Positions 53,282 to 62,638 of a DNA stretch of 64,000 nt are shown one piece after another; position 1 is the first letter of the stretch, and the number at the start of each line of letters is the position of its first letter. The position numbers and the translations under genes were made by a program. The notes beneath the pieces are model-generated. The model was not told where the DNA came from. It searched no databases and saw nothing but the letters and a program-made list of their open reading frames with translations. The DNA comes from Rhizobium sp. NLR16a (GTDB lineage: Bacteria; Pseudomonadota; Alphaproteobacteria; Rhizobiales; Rhizobiaceae). The stretch covers positions 455,705-519,704 of the forward strand of contig NZ_CP072867.1 of assembly GCF_017948245.1 (NCBI RefSeq), read 5' to 3'.

Positions 53282-55675
53282 ATGCCGATCCCCCATGAGG
53301 GTAGAATGCGAGAACTTCATCCTGTCATGCCGGGCCCCCGAACGATCGTTCCGAGCCTCGTCCATTACCCCGGTATTCCCGCCCTGCCGGCGGGCAGTGA
53401 ACGCTACCGGGCAAAGGGTGGCGGATCGGTCGTCGTGCGCGTGGAGCCGGGCGACCGCGTGAGCGTCATCGACAGCGAAGGCGGGCAGATTTGTGAGCTC
53501 TCCTTCCTTGACGAAAAAGGGCGCTTCCAGGCAGCCGGTCTCGGAACGGCATTCAGCAATTCAGCCGAGGGCTTGAAGGCCATTCTTCAGGCGGAGGATG
53601 AGAGTGCTGCCCGCACGCGCGCGGCACTTCAGCGGCGCGGCGCCGATCTCGCAGCGGCCGGCGCGCTCCGCGTCTTCGGGGCAGGATCGACGCCGGGCAG
53701 CCGGGCGGAGTTCACGATTGCCGTGAAGGGTCTGCTGATCGTTGCGGCACCCGCCGGCGCCATGTCGCCGGAGGCGCAGGACACGGCGACGCCGATCGAG
53801 ATCCGGATCAAGCGCAGCCTGCTGGTCCGCGACTATGCCTCCGCCCTGCCGGAGCCGGCGGCCGATCCGATCGAGGATATCCGCATCCGGGCGGCGAGCG
53901 CAGCCGCCTATTTCGTGCGCGCCGGCGAATTCATTCAGATCATCGACGTCTATGGGCGCCAGTGCACCGATTTCCAGGCCTTTGCCGCCCGCAAGGTCGA
54001 CAAGGGCCTCGATCTCGCGCTCGATTCGACCGTCACCCGCACGCTGCTCGGCCGCAGCTATCCCACGCCCGGCCTGCCGTCCAAGGCTTTCGACCGCGAC
54101 TTCGAGCCGCTGGTCGAGATCGTCCAGGATACGGTCGGCCGCCACGACGCTTTCGCGACTGCCTGCAATTCACGCTATTACGACGACATGGGTTATCCCG
54201 GCCACGTCAACTGCACGGACAATTTCAACGCGGCGCTGGCGCCTTATGGCATTGCCGGGCGCAAGGGCTGGGAAGCGCTGAACTATTTCTACAACACCAA
54301 TATCGACCACAACAACCAGCTCTATCTCGACGAGCCCTGGTCGCGTCCCGGCGATTACGTGCTGATGCGTGCGCTGACGGATCTCGTCTGCGTCTCATCG
54401 TCCTGCCCTGACGATATCGATGCGGCGAACGGCTGGGATCCGACGGATATCCACGTCCGCACCTTTTCCGGAAAAGAGAAATTCTCACGAGCGGTAGCCT
54501 ATCGCATGACCCCAGATGCCGAAGCCGAACTGACGCGCGAAACCGCCTTCCATCCCCGCCTTTCGGCGTTGACGCGAGACTATACGGAATATCGCGGCTA
54601 CTGGTTGCCGAACCGCTTCTCGTCCGAAGGACCGGTCGAGGAATACTGGGCCTGCCGCGAGCGCGCCGCCGTCATCGATCTCTCGCCCTTGCGGAAGTTC
54701 GAAGTGACGGGTCCGGACGCCGAGGAACTGCTGCAATACTGCCTGACGCGCGACGTGCGAAAACTCTCGACCGGCCAGGTCGTCTATTCCGCGATGTGCT
54801 ACGAAAACGGCGGCATGATCGACGACGGCACCCTCTTCAGACTCGGCGACAAGAACTTCCGCTGGATCGGCGGCGATGATTTCAGCGGCATATGGCTGCG
54901 TCAGCAGGCCGAGAAGAAGGGTTTCAAGGCCTGGGTTCGCTCATCGACCGATCAGTTGCACAATATCGCGCTGCAAGGGCCGCGGAGCCGCGACATCCTG
55001 AAGGAGATTATCTGGACGGCGCCGCGCCAGCCCGCGATCGGCGAGCTCGAATGGTTCCGCTTCACCGTCGGCCGCATCGGCGGCTTCGAGGGGGCGCCGG
55101 TCGTGATCTCGCGCACGGGCTATACCGGCGAGCTCGGCTACGAGATCTTCTGTCATCCGAAGGATGCGCTGGGGGTGTTCGATGCCGTCTGGGAGGCAGG
55201 CCAACCGCACGGGCTGAAGCCGATGGGGCTGGAGGCACTCGACATGGTCCGCATCGAGGCGGGCCTGATCTTTGCCCACCACGAATTCACCGACCAGACG
55301 GATCCGTTCGAGGCCGGCATCGGCTTTACCGTGCCGCTGAAATCCAAACAGGACGATTTCATCGGCCGCGAGGCGCTGATCCGGCGCAAGGAACATCCGC
55401 GCCATCTGCTCGTCGGCCTTGATATCCAGGCGAACGAGGCGGTCGGCCATGGCGATTGCGTCCATATCGGCCGGGCCCAGATCGGCGTCGTCACCAGCGC
55501 CACGCGCTCGCCTGTTCTCGGCAAGACGATCGCGCTCGCCCGCATAGACGTGATGCATGCGAGCCCGGGCACCGAGGTCGAGATCGGCAAGCTCGACGGC
55601 CACCAGAAGCGTTTGCCGGCGACGATCGTGCCGCTTTCGCATTACGATCCGCAGAAGACGCGCCCGCGATCGTAA
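53282..55675 (+). CDS. tdm: TMAO demethylase (DUF1989 + GcvT fusion)
   Basis: A ~797-residue fusion. The N-terminal half (~1-400) is a DUF1989-type domain with Cys at about 228 (GRQCTDFQ), 295 (ACNSRYY), 311 (NCTDNF) and 370/375 (VCVSSSCPDD), candidates for zinc binding. The C-terminal half (~410-790) is a GcvT tetrahydrofolate domain (SRTGYTGELGYEIF, GLEALDMVRIEAGL). Tdm of Methylocella silvestris has the same order and length. It splits TMAO to dimethylamine and formaldehyde, and the GcvT half can pass the carbon to tetrahydrofolate. ATG 53282 follows GAAGGGC; 53270 and 53306 are alternatives. The nearby tmm and dmm genes support the name. Confidence 0.82.
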   Translation: MPIPHEGRMRELHPVMPGPRTIVPSLVHYPGIPALPAGSERYRAKGGGSVVVRVEPGDRVSVIDSEGGQICELSFLDEKGRFQAAGLGTAFSNSAEGLKAILQAEDESAARTRAALQRRGADLAAAGALRVFGAGSTPGSRAEFTIAVKGLLIVAAPAGAMSPEAQDTATPIEIRIKRSLLVRDYASALPEPAADPIEDIRIRAASAAAYFVRAGEFIQIIDVYGRQCTDFQAFAARKVDKGLDLALDSTVTRTLLGRSYPTPGLPSKAFDRDFEPLVEIVQDTVGRHDAFATACNSRYYDDMGYPGHVNCTDNFNAALAPYGIAGRKGWEALNYFYNTNIDHNNQLYLDEPWSRPGDYVLMRALTDLVCVSSSCPDDIDAANGWDPTDIHVRTFSGKEKFSRAVAYRMTPDAEAELTRETAFHPRLSALTRDYTEYRGYWLPNRFSSEGPVEEYWACRERAAVIDLSPLRKFEVTGPDAEELLQYCLTRDVRKLSTGQVVYSAMCYENGGMIDDGTLFRLGDKNFRWIGGDDFSGIWLRQQAEKKGFKAWVRSSTDQLHNIALQGPRSRDILKEIIWTAPRQPAIGELEWFRFTVGRIGGFEGAPVVISRTGYTGELGYEIFCHPKDALGVFDAVWEAGQPHGLKPMGLEALDMVRIEAGLIFAHHEFTDQTDPFEAGIGFTVPLKSKQDDFIGREALIRRKEHPRHLLVGLDIQANEAVGHGDCVHIGRAQIGVVTSATRSPVLGKTIALARIDVMHASPGTEVEIGKLDGHQKRLPATIVPLSHYDPQKTRPRS

Positions 55676-55734
55676 CCCACTTCGTGTTCGGGAGACGACG
55701 ATCGGTTCCGTCCGTCGTCCCCCGGATATTGCCC

Positions 55735-55995
55735 TCAAGCGGCCTGTACGGCTGCGTTCAGCGGGATTTCGACGTCGATCTCAAGAGTGGAGACAAACTC
55801 GTTGCGGTCGATCGTCACCTGCACCTTGTCGTGGTCGAGCTCGACATGTTTTGCTATGACCGCAAGGATTTCCTCGCGCAGCAGCGAAACAAGGTCCGAT
55901 CCTGCCGATGAGCGTTCGTGCGCAAGGAGCACCTGCAAGCGTTCGCGGGCGGCGGGTGCCGTTCTCTGCTTGTTGAAAAGACGGAAGATATTCAT
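55735..55995 (-). CDS. minE: Cell division topological specificity factor MinE
   Basis: An 86-residue protein with the MinE pattern: amphipathic start [19 protein letters not shown] (membrane targeting), then the MinD-contact helix VLLAHER and the dimer domain [19 protein letters not shown]. It overlaps the minD stop by four bases. It drives MinCD oscillation that keeps division at mid-cell. Confidence 0.95.
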   Translation of the reverse strand: MNIFRLFNKQRTAPAARERLQVLLAHERSSAGSDLVSLLREEILAVIAKHVELDHDKVQVTIDRNEFVSTLEIDVEIPLNAAVQAA

Positions 55996-56807
55996 GCTGC
56001 CCTCCGTCCGAAGATCTTGCCGAATAGATTGCGCTTTTCCTCGGGGATCGTGATCGGCAAGGTTTCGCCGGCGAGCCGGCGCGCGGCATCGAAATAAGCC
56101 ATCGCAGCCGCGCTGCGGCTTTCCGCCAGCGTGACCGGCGCACCGATGTTGGACGCCCGCAGCACATCCATGCTCTCCGGCACGATGCCGAGGAGCGGGA
56201 TGGAGAGGATCTCGAGGACGTCGTCGACCTTCAACATGTCGCCGCGTTCGGCGCGGTTGGCGTCATAGCGGGTGAGCAGCAGGTGCTTTTCCATCCGCTC
56301 GCCGCGTTCGGCCTTGGCGGTCTTGGCGTCGAGCAGGCCGATGATGCGATCGGAGTCGCGCACCGACGAAACCTCCGGATTGGTGACGACGACGGCGACA
56401 TCGGCATGGCGCATGGCAAGTGTCGCGCCGCGCTCGATCCCGGCGGGGCTGTCGCAGATGATCCAGTCGAAATAGCGCTTCAGATCGTTGATGACGCGTT
56501 CGACGCCCTCGGCCGTCAGGTTGTCCTTGTCGCGGGTTTGCGAGGCCGGCAGCAGGAACAGCGTCTCCAGCCGCTTGTCGCGGATCAGCGCCTGGGTGAG
56601 TTTGGCGTCGCCCTGGATGACGTTGATCAGGTCGTAGACGACCCTCCGCTCTGCGCCCATCACGAGGTCGAGATTGCGCAAGCCGACGTCGAAATCGACG
56701 ACGACGACCTTTTCATTGCGTTGCGCCAGCGCCGCTCCCAATGCGGCGGTCGAGGTCGTCTTTCCGACCCCGCCCTTGCCTGACGTGACGACGATCACTT
56801 TCCCCAT
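55992..56807 (-). CDS. minD: Septum site-determining ATPase MinD
   Basis: A 271-residue ParA-like ATPase. It has the deviant Walker [20 protein letters not shown], Walker B-like [33 protein letters not shown] and a C-terminal amphipathic helix ([18 protein letters not shown]) for membrane binding. Second gene of minC-minD-minE, 31 bases after minC. Confidence 0.96.
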   Translation of the reverse strand: MGKVIVVTSGKGGVGKTTSTAALGAALAQRNEKVVVVDFDVGLRNLDLVMGAERRVVYDLINVIQGDAKLTQALIRDKRLETLFLLPASQTRDKDNLTAEGVERVINDLKRYFDWIICDSPAGIERGATLAMRHADVAVVVTNPEVSSVRDSDRIIGLLDAKTAKAERGERMEKHLLLTRYDANRAERGDMLKVDDVLEILSIPLLGIVPESMDVLRASNIGAPVTLAESRSAAAMAYFDAARRLAGETLPITIPEEKRNLFGKIFGRRAA

Positions 56808-56838
56808 TTCTCTCTCCTTTGCCGTGGCCGCAGCCGGG

Positions 56839-57564
56839 TCAGATCAGTTTTTCCGCCATGATCGCGTCCTCTTCGAGCCAGAGCTGAACCGCTTGTCCAC
56901 GAAGATTGGGGGCCATGTCTTCCGCCATTTTGTAGATGCCGTCGATCGCCACCAGCTCGGCTTCGAGCTTGCGGCAAAAGATCCGCGCCGATGCGTTGCC
57001 GATGGAGCCCGCCATGGCCCGGCCGCGCAACGCGCCGTAGATATGAACGGAGCCGCCGGCGATCACCTCGGCCCCCGAGGCGACCGAGCCAACGATGGTG
57101 ACGTCGCCTTCGGGGAAGATCACTGACTGCCCCGAGCGCACCGGTTCCCTGATGACGATGGATTGCGTTGTCGTTACGGGGCGGGTCTCGGTTGCCGTTG
57201 GTTTGGTGACCGGATCGGCAGGCTCATTCGGCTGAACCTCGACGTCGGAGGCGGAGCGGCCGCCCTTCAGCGCCGGAGGCATGCCCGCGCCGAGAATCGA
57301 CGGCCGGGCGCCCTCGATCCCCATAATGCTGACATTGCGCTTGGCAAGTTCGGCGATGAGGTCCTTCAACTGCGGCCGGTCGATTTGCAGGTCCGTCAGA
57401 TCGAGCACGACAGGCCGTCCGAGGAAGAAACCGGCCGAACGGGCAGCCAGATCGTCCAGTCTGGTCAGCCAATCATCGATCGGCAGGTCCGGGGACAGCA
57501 TGACCGCCAGGAAAGAGCGGCCCTTGATGCGGATAGAGCGAGCGTCTGTTAGCACTTTGGTCAT
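56839..57564 (-). CDS. minC: Septum formation inhibitor MinC
   Basis: A 241-residue protein. The N-terminal domain (~1-110: RSIRIKGRSFLAVMLSPD, FFLGRPVVLDLTDL) is joined by a Pro/Thr-rich linker to the C-terminal beta-helix (SGQSVIFPEGDVTIVGSVAS, GGSVHIYGALRGRAMAG). It inhibits FtsZ when bound to MinD. First gene of the min operon. Its upstream ~200 bases are AT-rich. Confidence 0.94.
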   Translation of the reverse strand: MTKVLTDARSIRIKGRSFLAVMLSPDLPIDDWLTRLDDLAARSAGFFLGRPVVLDLTDLQIDRPQLKDLIAELAKRNVSIMGIEGARPSILGAGMPPALKGGRSASDVEVQPNEPADPVTKPTATETRPVTTTQSIVIREPVRSGQSVIFPEGDVTIVGSVASGAEVIAGGSVHIYGALRGRAMAGSIGNASARIFCRKLEAELVAIDGIYKMAEDMAPNLRGQAVQLWLEEDAIMAEKLI

Positions 57565-57772
57565 CTATGTGAAGAAATCGTTGACCATGTCTACCGCCGG
57601 TATGGTTAACAAAAAGTTAACGCGGCTCTAACAATACCGATAATGCGACGAGATTTTTCAACCGAGGGAGTTCCGCAACCTTTTGAAAAGAAATAATATT
57701 AGTCCCGCGCGGGACGGTTAATGATGCGGATTTTTCGATGTGAGCCGCAATTCTGCCGCTGCTTCGTAGCGC

Positions 57773-58375
57773 TCAGCCTTCCGGCTTGCGTTGCGCGTTG
57801 GAAATGGCGCGTGCGGCCTCTTCCGAGGAGTTGGCGAGCGTGCGCATCTCGGCGGCAAGCACGGCAAAGCCTGACCCTGCCGTGCCGGCACGGGCCGCCT
57901 CGATGCCCGCATTGACGGCGAGCAGCTTGAGATAGCGCAGCGACTGCAGGATCTCATTGGTCTTCGAGGCTGTGACGCGCATGTCGGCGGTCTGTTCGTC
58001 GATTCGCTGATAGAGCGATTCGATATTGATGATGCTGCCCTCGAGATAGAGAAGTTCACCCTTCTCGTCCCAGATTCCGCCACCGGTCTCGGTCACCCAG
58101 ACGAGATGACCCCTGGCATGACGTATACGGTATTCCATCGTCCAGTCCGTCCGCTTCTCGAGCGCCCTCCCCACTACCTCGTCCATCAAAGGCACGTCTT
58201 CCTCGTACATGATTGAGGTGAAAGTCCGTGTCCTGTTGCCGATGATTTCGTCGGCGGGGTAACCGAAGATGCGCTCGATGCCGTTGGTCATCTCAAGCAT
58301 CGTGTAGTTTTCGTCGGCGCGGCAGCGGTAAAGAAAACCGCTCATGCGCCCGAGAATGCTTGTTTGAAAATCCAC
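57773..58375 (-). CDS. Short soluble PAS-MCP-type signalling protein
   Basis: About 200 residues. A PAS domain (~15-125: TNGIERIFGYPADEIIGN, then YRIRHARGHLVWVTETGGG) is followed by a truncated chemotaxis-receptor-like tip, LAVNAGIEAARAGTAGSGFAVLAAEMRTL, in which the usual E-I-x-x-LA-x-N-A-x-x-E-A-A-R-A core is kept. No membrane helix or HAMP is present and the signalling coiled coil is much shorter than in a normal receptor. GTG 58375 with GAGG upstream is the likely start; a TTG at 58405 is possible. Confidence 0.75.
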   Translation of the reverse strand: MDFQTSILGRMSGFLYRCRADENYTMLEMTNGIERIFGYPADEIIGNRTRTFTSIMYEEDVPLMDEVVGRALEKRTDWTMEYRIRHARGHLVWVTETGGGIWDEKGELLYLEGSIINIESLYQRIDEQTADMRVTASKTNEILQSLRYLKLLAVNAGIEAARAGTAGSGFAVLAAEMRTLANSSEEAARAISNAQRKPEG

Positions 58376-58552
58376 GAAGGCCTCGCTCGAAAGGAGGAGT
58401 TGCAAATTGGATTACTCACTTCACTTTAAACGTTGGAGGGAGCCGCAACGAACGGCTCTCTTCCTACCATGCGGCGCCGTAGCACCTTGAATCTGCAGCA
58501 TGATTCTATCCCGAAATCGATTCGGATCTAAGAAATTATGCGGCATCCGCCA

Positions 58553-59890
58553 TCAGTTGCGCAGATATTCCTCCATGGAATCGTCGAGCGCTTCGACCCA
58601 GGGCGTGTGATGCTTCGGTGACATGTTGCCGGTCATCAGCGATCGGTAGGCATGGTCGCGGAAGCCCATGATGTTCTCGGCCTTGTGATGTTCCCACTCC
58701 ATGAACGTCCGGTTGGTCCCCTCGATGTCGAAGGAGGGATAATCGGTCTCTGCGAGCAGTTCCTTCACATAGTCGCCCTGATACCAGATCATCTGTTCGG
58801 CATCCTCGAGCGTCTCCTCGCGGGCGCGCCACATGTCGAAATTCGCCTTCAGTTCTTCTTCCGGCGGCAGGGTGATGCGGCCCATCATCACGTCGCGCGC
58901 CCACCAGGCCTGAACGTCGAACATGTTGAAGGTATAGAACTGGTCCTGCATGCCGATATAGAAGAGCTGCGGGTTCTTGTCGAAGATCACGCCCTTGTAG
59001 AGGCTGTCGGCCCACAGGCGGTTGGCCGTCTTCAGCCGGAGGTCGTCGGGCAGGAAGGGGAAATGGTGCTGGTATCCGGTGCAGAGGATCAGGGCGTCGA
59101 CTTCCTTGCTCGACCCGTCGAGGAAATGCGCCGTGCGGTTTTCGAGCTTGGTCAGCAGCGGCCGTTCTTCGAAATTCTCCGGCCATTTGAAGCCCATCGG
59201 CTTCGAGCGGTAGCTCGTCGTCACCGATTTCGCGCCGTATTTCCAGCATTGCGAACCGATGTCTTCGGCCGAATAGCTGCGGCCGACGATCAGGATGTCC
59301 TTGCCCTTGAACTCGAGCGCGTCGCGGAAATCATGGGCGTGCAGGACGCGGCCGTTGAAGGTCTTCACGCCCTCGAAATAGGGCACATTCGGCGTCGAGA
59401 AGTGACCGGTCGCGACGACGACATAATCGAATTCCTCGTCGTACATCCGGTCTTCGATGCGGTTATGCGCCGTCACCGTGAATTTCTTCGTGGCCTCATC
59501 GAAGCGGACCATGCGCACCGGCGTGCTGAAGCGCACCCAGTGGCGGACATTCGCCTTCTCGACCCGGCCCTTGATATAGTCCCAGAGCACGGCGCGCGGC
59601 GGGTAGGAGGCGATCGGCTTGCCGAAATGTTCCTCGAAGGAATAATCGGCGAATTCGAGGCATTCCTTCGGACCGTTCGACCAGAGATAGCGATACATGC
59701 TGCCATGGACAGGCTCGCCATATTCGTCGAGGCCGGTGCGCCAGGTATAGTTCCAGAGCCCGCCCCAGTCCGACTGCTTTTCGAAGCAGACGATCTCCGG
59801 GATTTCGGCGCCCTTCTGGGCAGCCGATTGAAAGGCGCGCAGCTGCGCCAGCCCGGACGGACCGGCACCGATGACGGCTACTCTTGTCAT
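58553..59890 (-). CDS. tmm: Trimethylamine monooxygenase (FMO)
   Basis: A 445-residue class B flavin monooxygenase. FAD motif [18 protein letters not shown] signature [11 protein letters not shown] (F-x-G-x3-H-x3-F), NADPH motif [14 protein letters not shown], and the C-terminal [11 protein letters not shown]. The length and these motifs match bacterial Tmm, which makes TMAO from trimethylamine and can also oxidise dimethyl sulfide. It lies 104 bases downstream of the DUF3445 gene of the dmm operon. AGGGGAATGCTTC precedes the ATG. Confidence 0.85.
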   Translation of the reverse strand: MTRVAVIGAGPSGLAQLRAFQSAAQKGAEIPEIVCFEKQSDWGGLWNYTWRTGLDEYGEPVHGSMYRYLWSNGPKECLEFADYSFEEHFGKPIASYPPRAVLWDYIKGRVEKANVRHWVRFSTPVRMVRFDEATKKFTVTAHNRIEDRMYDEEFDYVVVATGHFSTPNVPYFEGVKTFNGRVLHAHDFRDALEFKGKDILIVGRSYSAEDIGSQCWKYGAKSVTTSYRSKPMGFKWPENFEERPLLTKLENRTAHFLDGSSKEVDALILCTGYQHHFPFLPDDLRLKTANRLWADSLYKGVIFDKNPQLFYIGMQDQFYTFNMFDVQAWWARDVMMGRITLPPEEELKANFDMWRAREETLEDAEQMIWYQGDYVKELLAETDYPSFDIEGTNRTFMEWEHHKAENIMGFRDHAYRSLMTGNMSPKHHTPWVEALDDSMEEYLRN

Positions 59891-59994
59891 GAAGCATTCC
59901 CCTCTTGATTATATGGCATCGTCTCCTGGATAACTCCTCGAATTGAAATCGAAGGAGGATGTACCCAGAAATTCAAAATGTTACGGCATTTCTT

Positions 59995-61035
59995 TCAGTC
60001 CGGATAAATACCGGGGCTGGTCGGAGCCCCGTCGTCATATTTGGAAAGCCAGTCAATCGTCGTCTCGCGGTAACGGGTGAGTCCCTTGTAGTCGATGAGT
60101 TCCGGAGGCAGCGTCTTCAGCACCCGCGGGAAGCGCCGCGCCCATTTCGGGACGGTGACGAGTTCTTCCATGTTCATCAGGTAGCAGCGGATGACGAAGA
60201 GGATGGCGTTGGAGCGCGGCAGTCGCCAGAGGCTTTGCAACTCGACCCGCAGATGCACTTTCTCGCCCACATTCTCCGGCGTCACCGTCGTGCGGTCGGG
60301 CCCCCATTTGTGATAATTCTCGGGGCTGGTGTCGAGCCGCGGATTGATCGTCATCGTCCAGTTGAAGCGCCGTGTCGGCTTGCCCTGCTGCAGGTTCAGA
60401 AGGAATTTCAGCGCCCGGTCGAAGACGCCGATCTGATGGGCGAGCGGCACCGGCCCGTGCCATTCCATGAAATTCATGCCGATGTCGAAATCGAGCGACC
60501 AGTCGGCCTGCGTCGTCACCATGCCGGCATCCATCCACAGATTGCCGTCGCGCTGATCGACGATGCAGAAATCGCCCTGGGCCTGGCGGGTGATATATTC
60601 GAAGGGCTCATAGGGCAGCGTCGAGGCGTCGCCGAAGGTGAAGCTGTCGTCGATGCCGAGCGGGCGGTTGATCCAGCGCCACTGGTCGCCGTTGCGGATC
60701 AGGGTGAAATGGTCGGGGTAGCCCGCTGCCTGCTCTTCCATCAAAAGTTCGAGCGTGTCCCACTGCGCGCTCATCATGTGCGGCAGGGCCTGGTAGCGCA
60801 GCGGATCTTCCTTCAGCACCAGCGCTCGGTCGTGCATCTCGGCGACGTAATGCTCGTCGACATCGATCAAGTTTTCGTAGACGGTTCCCGCCCGTCCGCG
60901 CACATGCGGCTCCATGTTGACCGAATACATGTATTCGTCGCGGTCGAAGGGGAACGGAAAACGACGGATGTTCCCGGGGCTGTTCCGGTAACTGAAATCG
61001 TCCCGGAATGTTTCTTGCTTGAAGGCGATTGCCAT
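59995..61035 (-). CDS. dmmC: DUF3445 heme-dependent oxidative N-demethylase (dimethylamine monooxygenase subunit)
   Basis: A 346-residue DUF3445 protein, the heme-dependent oxidative N-demethylase family. Blocks include FPFDRDEYMYSVNMEPHVRG, HFTLIRNGDQWRWINRPLG, FCIVDQRDGNLWMDAGMV and FMEWHGPVPLAHQIGVFDR. AAAAAGGAGACC precedes ATG 61035. It is the probable oxygen-activating subunit. The subunit letter is assigned from the dmmD-A-B-C gene order seen here and may be named differently by others. Confidence 0.8.
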   Translation of the reverse strand: MAIAFKQETFRDDFSYRNSPGNIRRFPFPFDRDEYMYSVNMEPHVRGRAGTVYENLIDVDEHYVAEMHDRALVLKEDPLRYQALPHMMSAQWDTLELLMEEQAAGYPDHFTLIRNGDQWRWINRPLGIDDSFTFGDASTLPYEPFEYITRQAQGDFCIVDQRDGNLWMDAGMVTTQADWSLDFDIGMNFMEWHGPVPLAHQIGVFDRALKFLLNLQQGKPTRRFNWTMTINPRLDTSPENYHKWGPDRTTVTPENVGEKVHLRVELQSLWRLPRSNAILFVIRCYLMNMEELVTVPKWARRFPRVLKTLPPELIDYKGLTRYRETTIDWLSKYDDGAPTSPGIYPD

Positions 61036-61059
61036 GTCCGGTCTCCTTTTTCGATGCCG

Positions 61060-62025
61060 TTAGAGATCAAGATGCAGCGTGTTTCCCTCGAAGCGGGAAA
61101 CACAGATCATCACCTTGCTGCCGGATGCCTTTTCTTCGCTCGTCAGATAGACGTCATTGTGCAGCAGTTTGCCCTCGCAGACGGCGACCGCCGTTTCGCA
61201 TTGACCGCAGGCGCCGCCGCGACAGAGGAAGGGGGCGTCGACGCCGGCCGCCTCGATCGCCTCCAGCATGCTTTCGTGATGGCCGACCTTCACGGTCTTG
61301 CCGGAGCGTAGAAGCTCGATCGTGAAGGGTTTACCGGGCAAGGATGAGAGGAACCGTTCCGAATGCAGGTTCTGCTCCGGCCAGCCGGCATCGAGCCCCG
61401 CTTTCATCACACCGTCGATCATGCCGGAGGGGCCGCAGACATAAAGATGCGTGCCGAGCGGCTGGCAGTCGAGCAGACGCGTCAGCGGGATGCCACTGCC
61501 TTCGGCGTCGCAATAGATCTTGATGCGATGCGGACCATAGCGCTCCAGGAGTTCCCGCCAGTAGGCGCCGCGGTCGCGCGTTCGGATGGCGTAATGCAGT
61601 TCGAAGGCGGCGCCTTCGCGGGAAAACTGCGCCATCATCGCAATGAATGGGGTAATGCCGATGCCGCCGGCGATCAGAAGATGCTTGCGCCCGCGCCAGT
61701 CGGGCTGGAAGAGGTTGACAGGATAGCTGACCTTCAGTTCGTCGCCTTCGCTGACCTTCTGATGCATGAAGGCGGAGCCGCCGCGTGAATCCTCGACATG
61801 CAGCACGCTGATTTCGTAGGCCGCGCAGTCGTGCGGGGGAGACATCAGCGAATAGGCGTTGCGGCGCATATGGCCGCCATCGTTCATCGAGACGATGATA
61901 TGGGCGCCGCCTGAAAAATACGGCATCGGCTTTCCGTCCAGGCGCTCGAAGCGGAAACGCTTGACGCGCTCGGCGATCAGAGTGATCCGCGCTACGCGCA
62001 CGGGAATTTCAGTGCCACCGCTCAA
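61060..62025 (-). CDS. dmmB: PDR/VanB-type ferredoxin reductase of dimethylamine monooxygenase
   Basis: A 321-residue oxidoreductase. An FMN/FAD-binding barrel (~10-105), an NAD domain (LLIAGGIGITPFIAMMAQF, LYVCGPSGMIDGVM) and a plant-type [2Fe-2S] domain at the C-terminus (FLCRGGACGQCETAV, with the later Cys in KVMICVSRF). It moves electrons from NAD(P)H to the oxygenase. TTG 62025 overlaps the upstream stop by four bases; GGAG lies upstream. Subunit letter by gene order. Confidence 0.85.
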   Translation of the reverse strand: MSGGTEIPVRVARITLIAERVKRFRFERLDGKPMPYFSGGAHIIVSMNDGGHMRRNAYSLMSPPHDCAAYEISVLHVEDSRGGSAFMHQKVSEGDELKVSYPVNLFQPDWRGRKHLLIAGGIGITPFIAMMAQFSREGAAFELHYAIRTRDRGAYWRELLERYGPHRIKIYCDAEGSGIPLTRLLDCQPLGTHLYVCGPSGMIDGVMKAGLDAGWPEQNLHSERFLSSLPGKPFTIELLRSGKTVKVGHHESMLEAIEAAGVDAPFLCRGGACGQCETAVAVCEGKLLHNDVYLTSEEKASGSKVMICVSRFEGNTLHLDL

Positions 62026-62627
62026 AGGAACAACTCCTCTGGTTCAGGCGCGCTGCCGGGCTCTTCCGCGTCGATGTTGACGCCCTGGAAGGCGGCAAGC
62101 CGCCGCGAATAGTGATCGCGGACAAGAAGCGTCAGCCCGCAATGGCTGCAGGCGAACGGGCTGGTGGTGACGTCGTCCGTGATGCCCTTGCAATGGACGC
62201 ATTGCACCCGCCTGGCCAGGGAGCCGCGATGCTCGGTGATGATGGAGGCGTGGTCCATGCCGTAGTCAAGCGCCACGAGCATCGCCTGGCCGATGAAGCC
62301 CTCCGTGCCGGAGATATAAAGCCGAGTGCCCATGTGAGCCGTCGCGAGCGAGCCCTTCAACCGGAAGAGCAGCGTTGCGATCGTCGGCGCCGTGAAGAAC
62401 ATGTCGGCGCCGAGCCGGCGCAGGGGTTCATCGAGGCCGGAGCCTCGAGAACCGCGGGCGACATAGAGGATCTCGCTGCGGGAAAGAGCCGTTTCGTCAA
62501 GCGCCGGCTGCTGATCGAGGAGAGCCTTGGCGCCCTCCCCCTCAAGTGCGAAAATGTGCTGCCGGGCGCGCGGCTGGATGGTCAGGCCCTTATAGACTGG
62601 TCGGCTCTTGATGCCTGCGACGAGCAT
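62022..62627 (-). CDS. dmmA: Dimethylamine monooxygenase small subunit with zinc ribbon
   Basis: A 201-residue protein of the DmmA family. The N-terminal half resembles a reductase-like fold (LYISGTEGFIGQAMLVALDYG). The C-terminal half has a rubredoxin-like four-Cys site (VQCVHCKGITD...FACSHCGLTLL). It lies 11 bases after the dmmD stop. A metal-bearing electron-transfer or structural role in the oxygenase is inferred. Confidence 0.78.
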   Translation of the reverse strand: MLVAGIKSRPVYKGLTIQPRARQHIFALEGEGAKALLDQQPALDETALSRSEILYVARGSRGSGLDEPLRRLGADMFFTAPTIATLLFRLKGSLATAHMGTRLYISGTEGFIGQAMLVALDYGMDHASIITEHRGSLARRVQCVHCKGITDDVTTSPFACSHCGLTLLVRDHYSRRLAAFQGVNIDAEEPGSAPEPEELFL

Positions 62628-62638
62628 TGGCGGGCTCC

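Noticed and set aside
58376..58405. CTCCTCC motif just before the PAS-MCP gene as another anti-SD RNA
   Set aside because: There is only one copy with no stable stem around it; a chance match is more likely.
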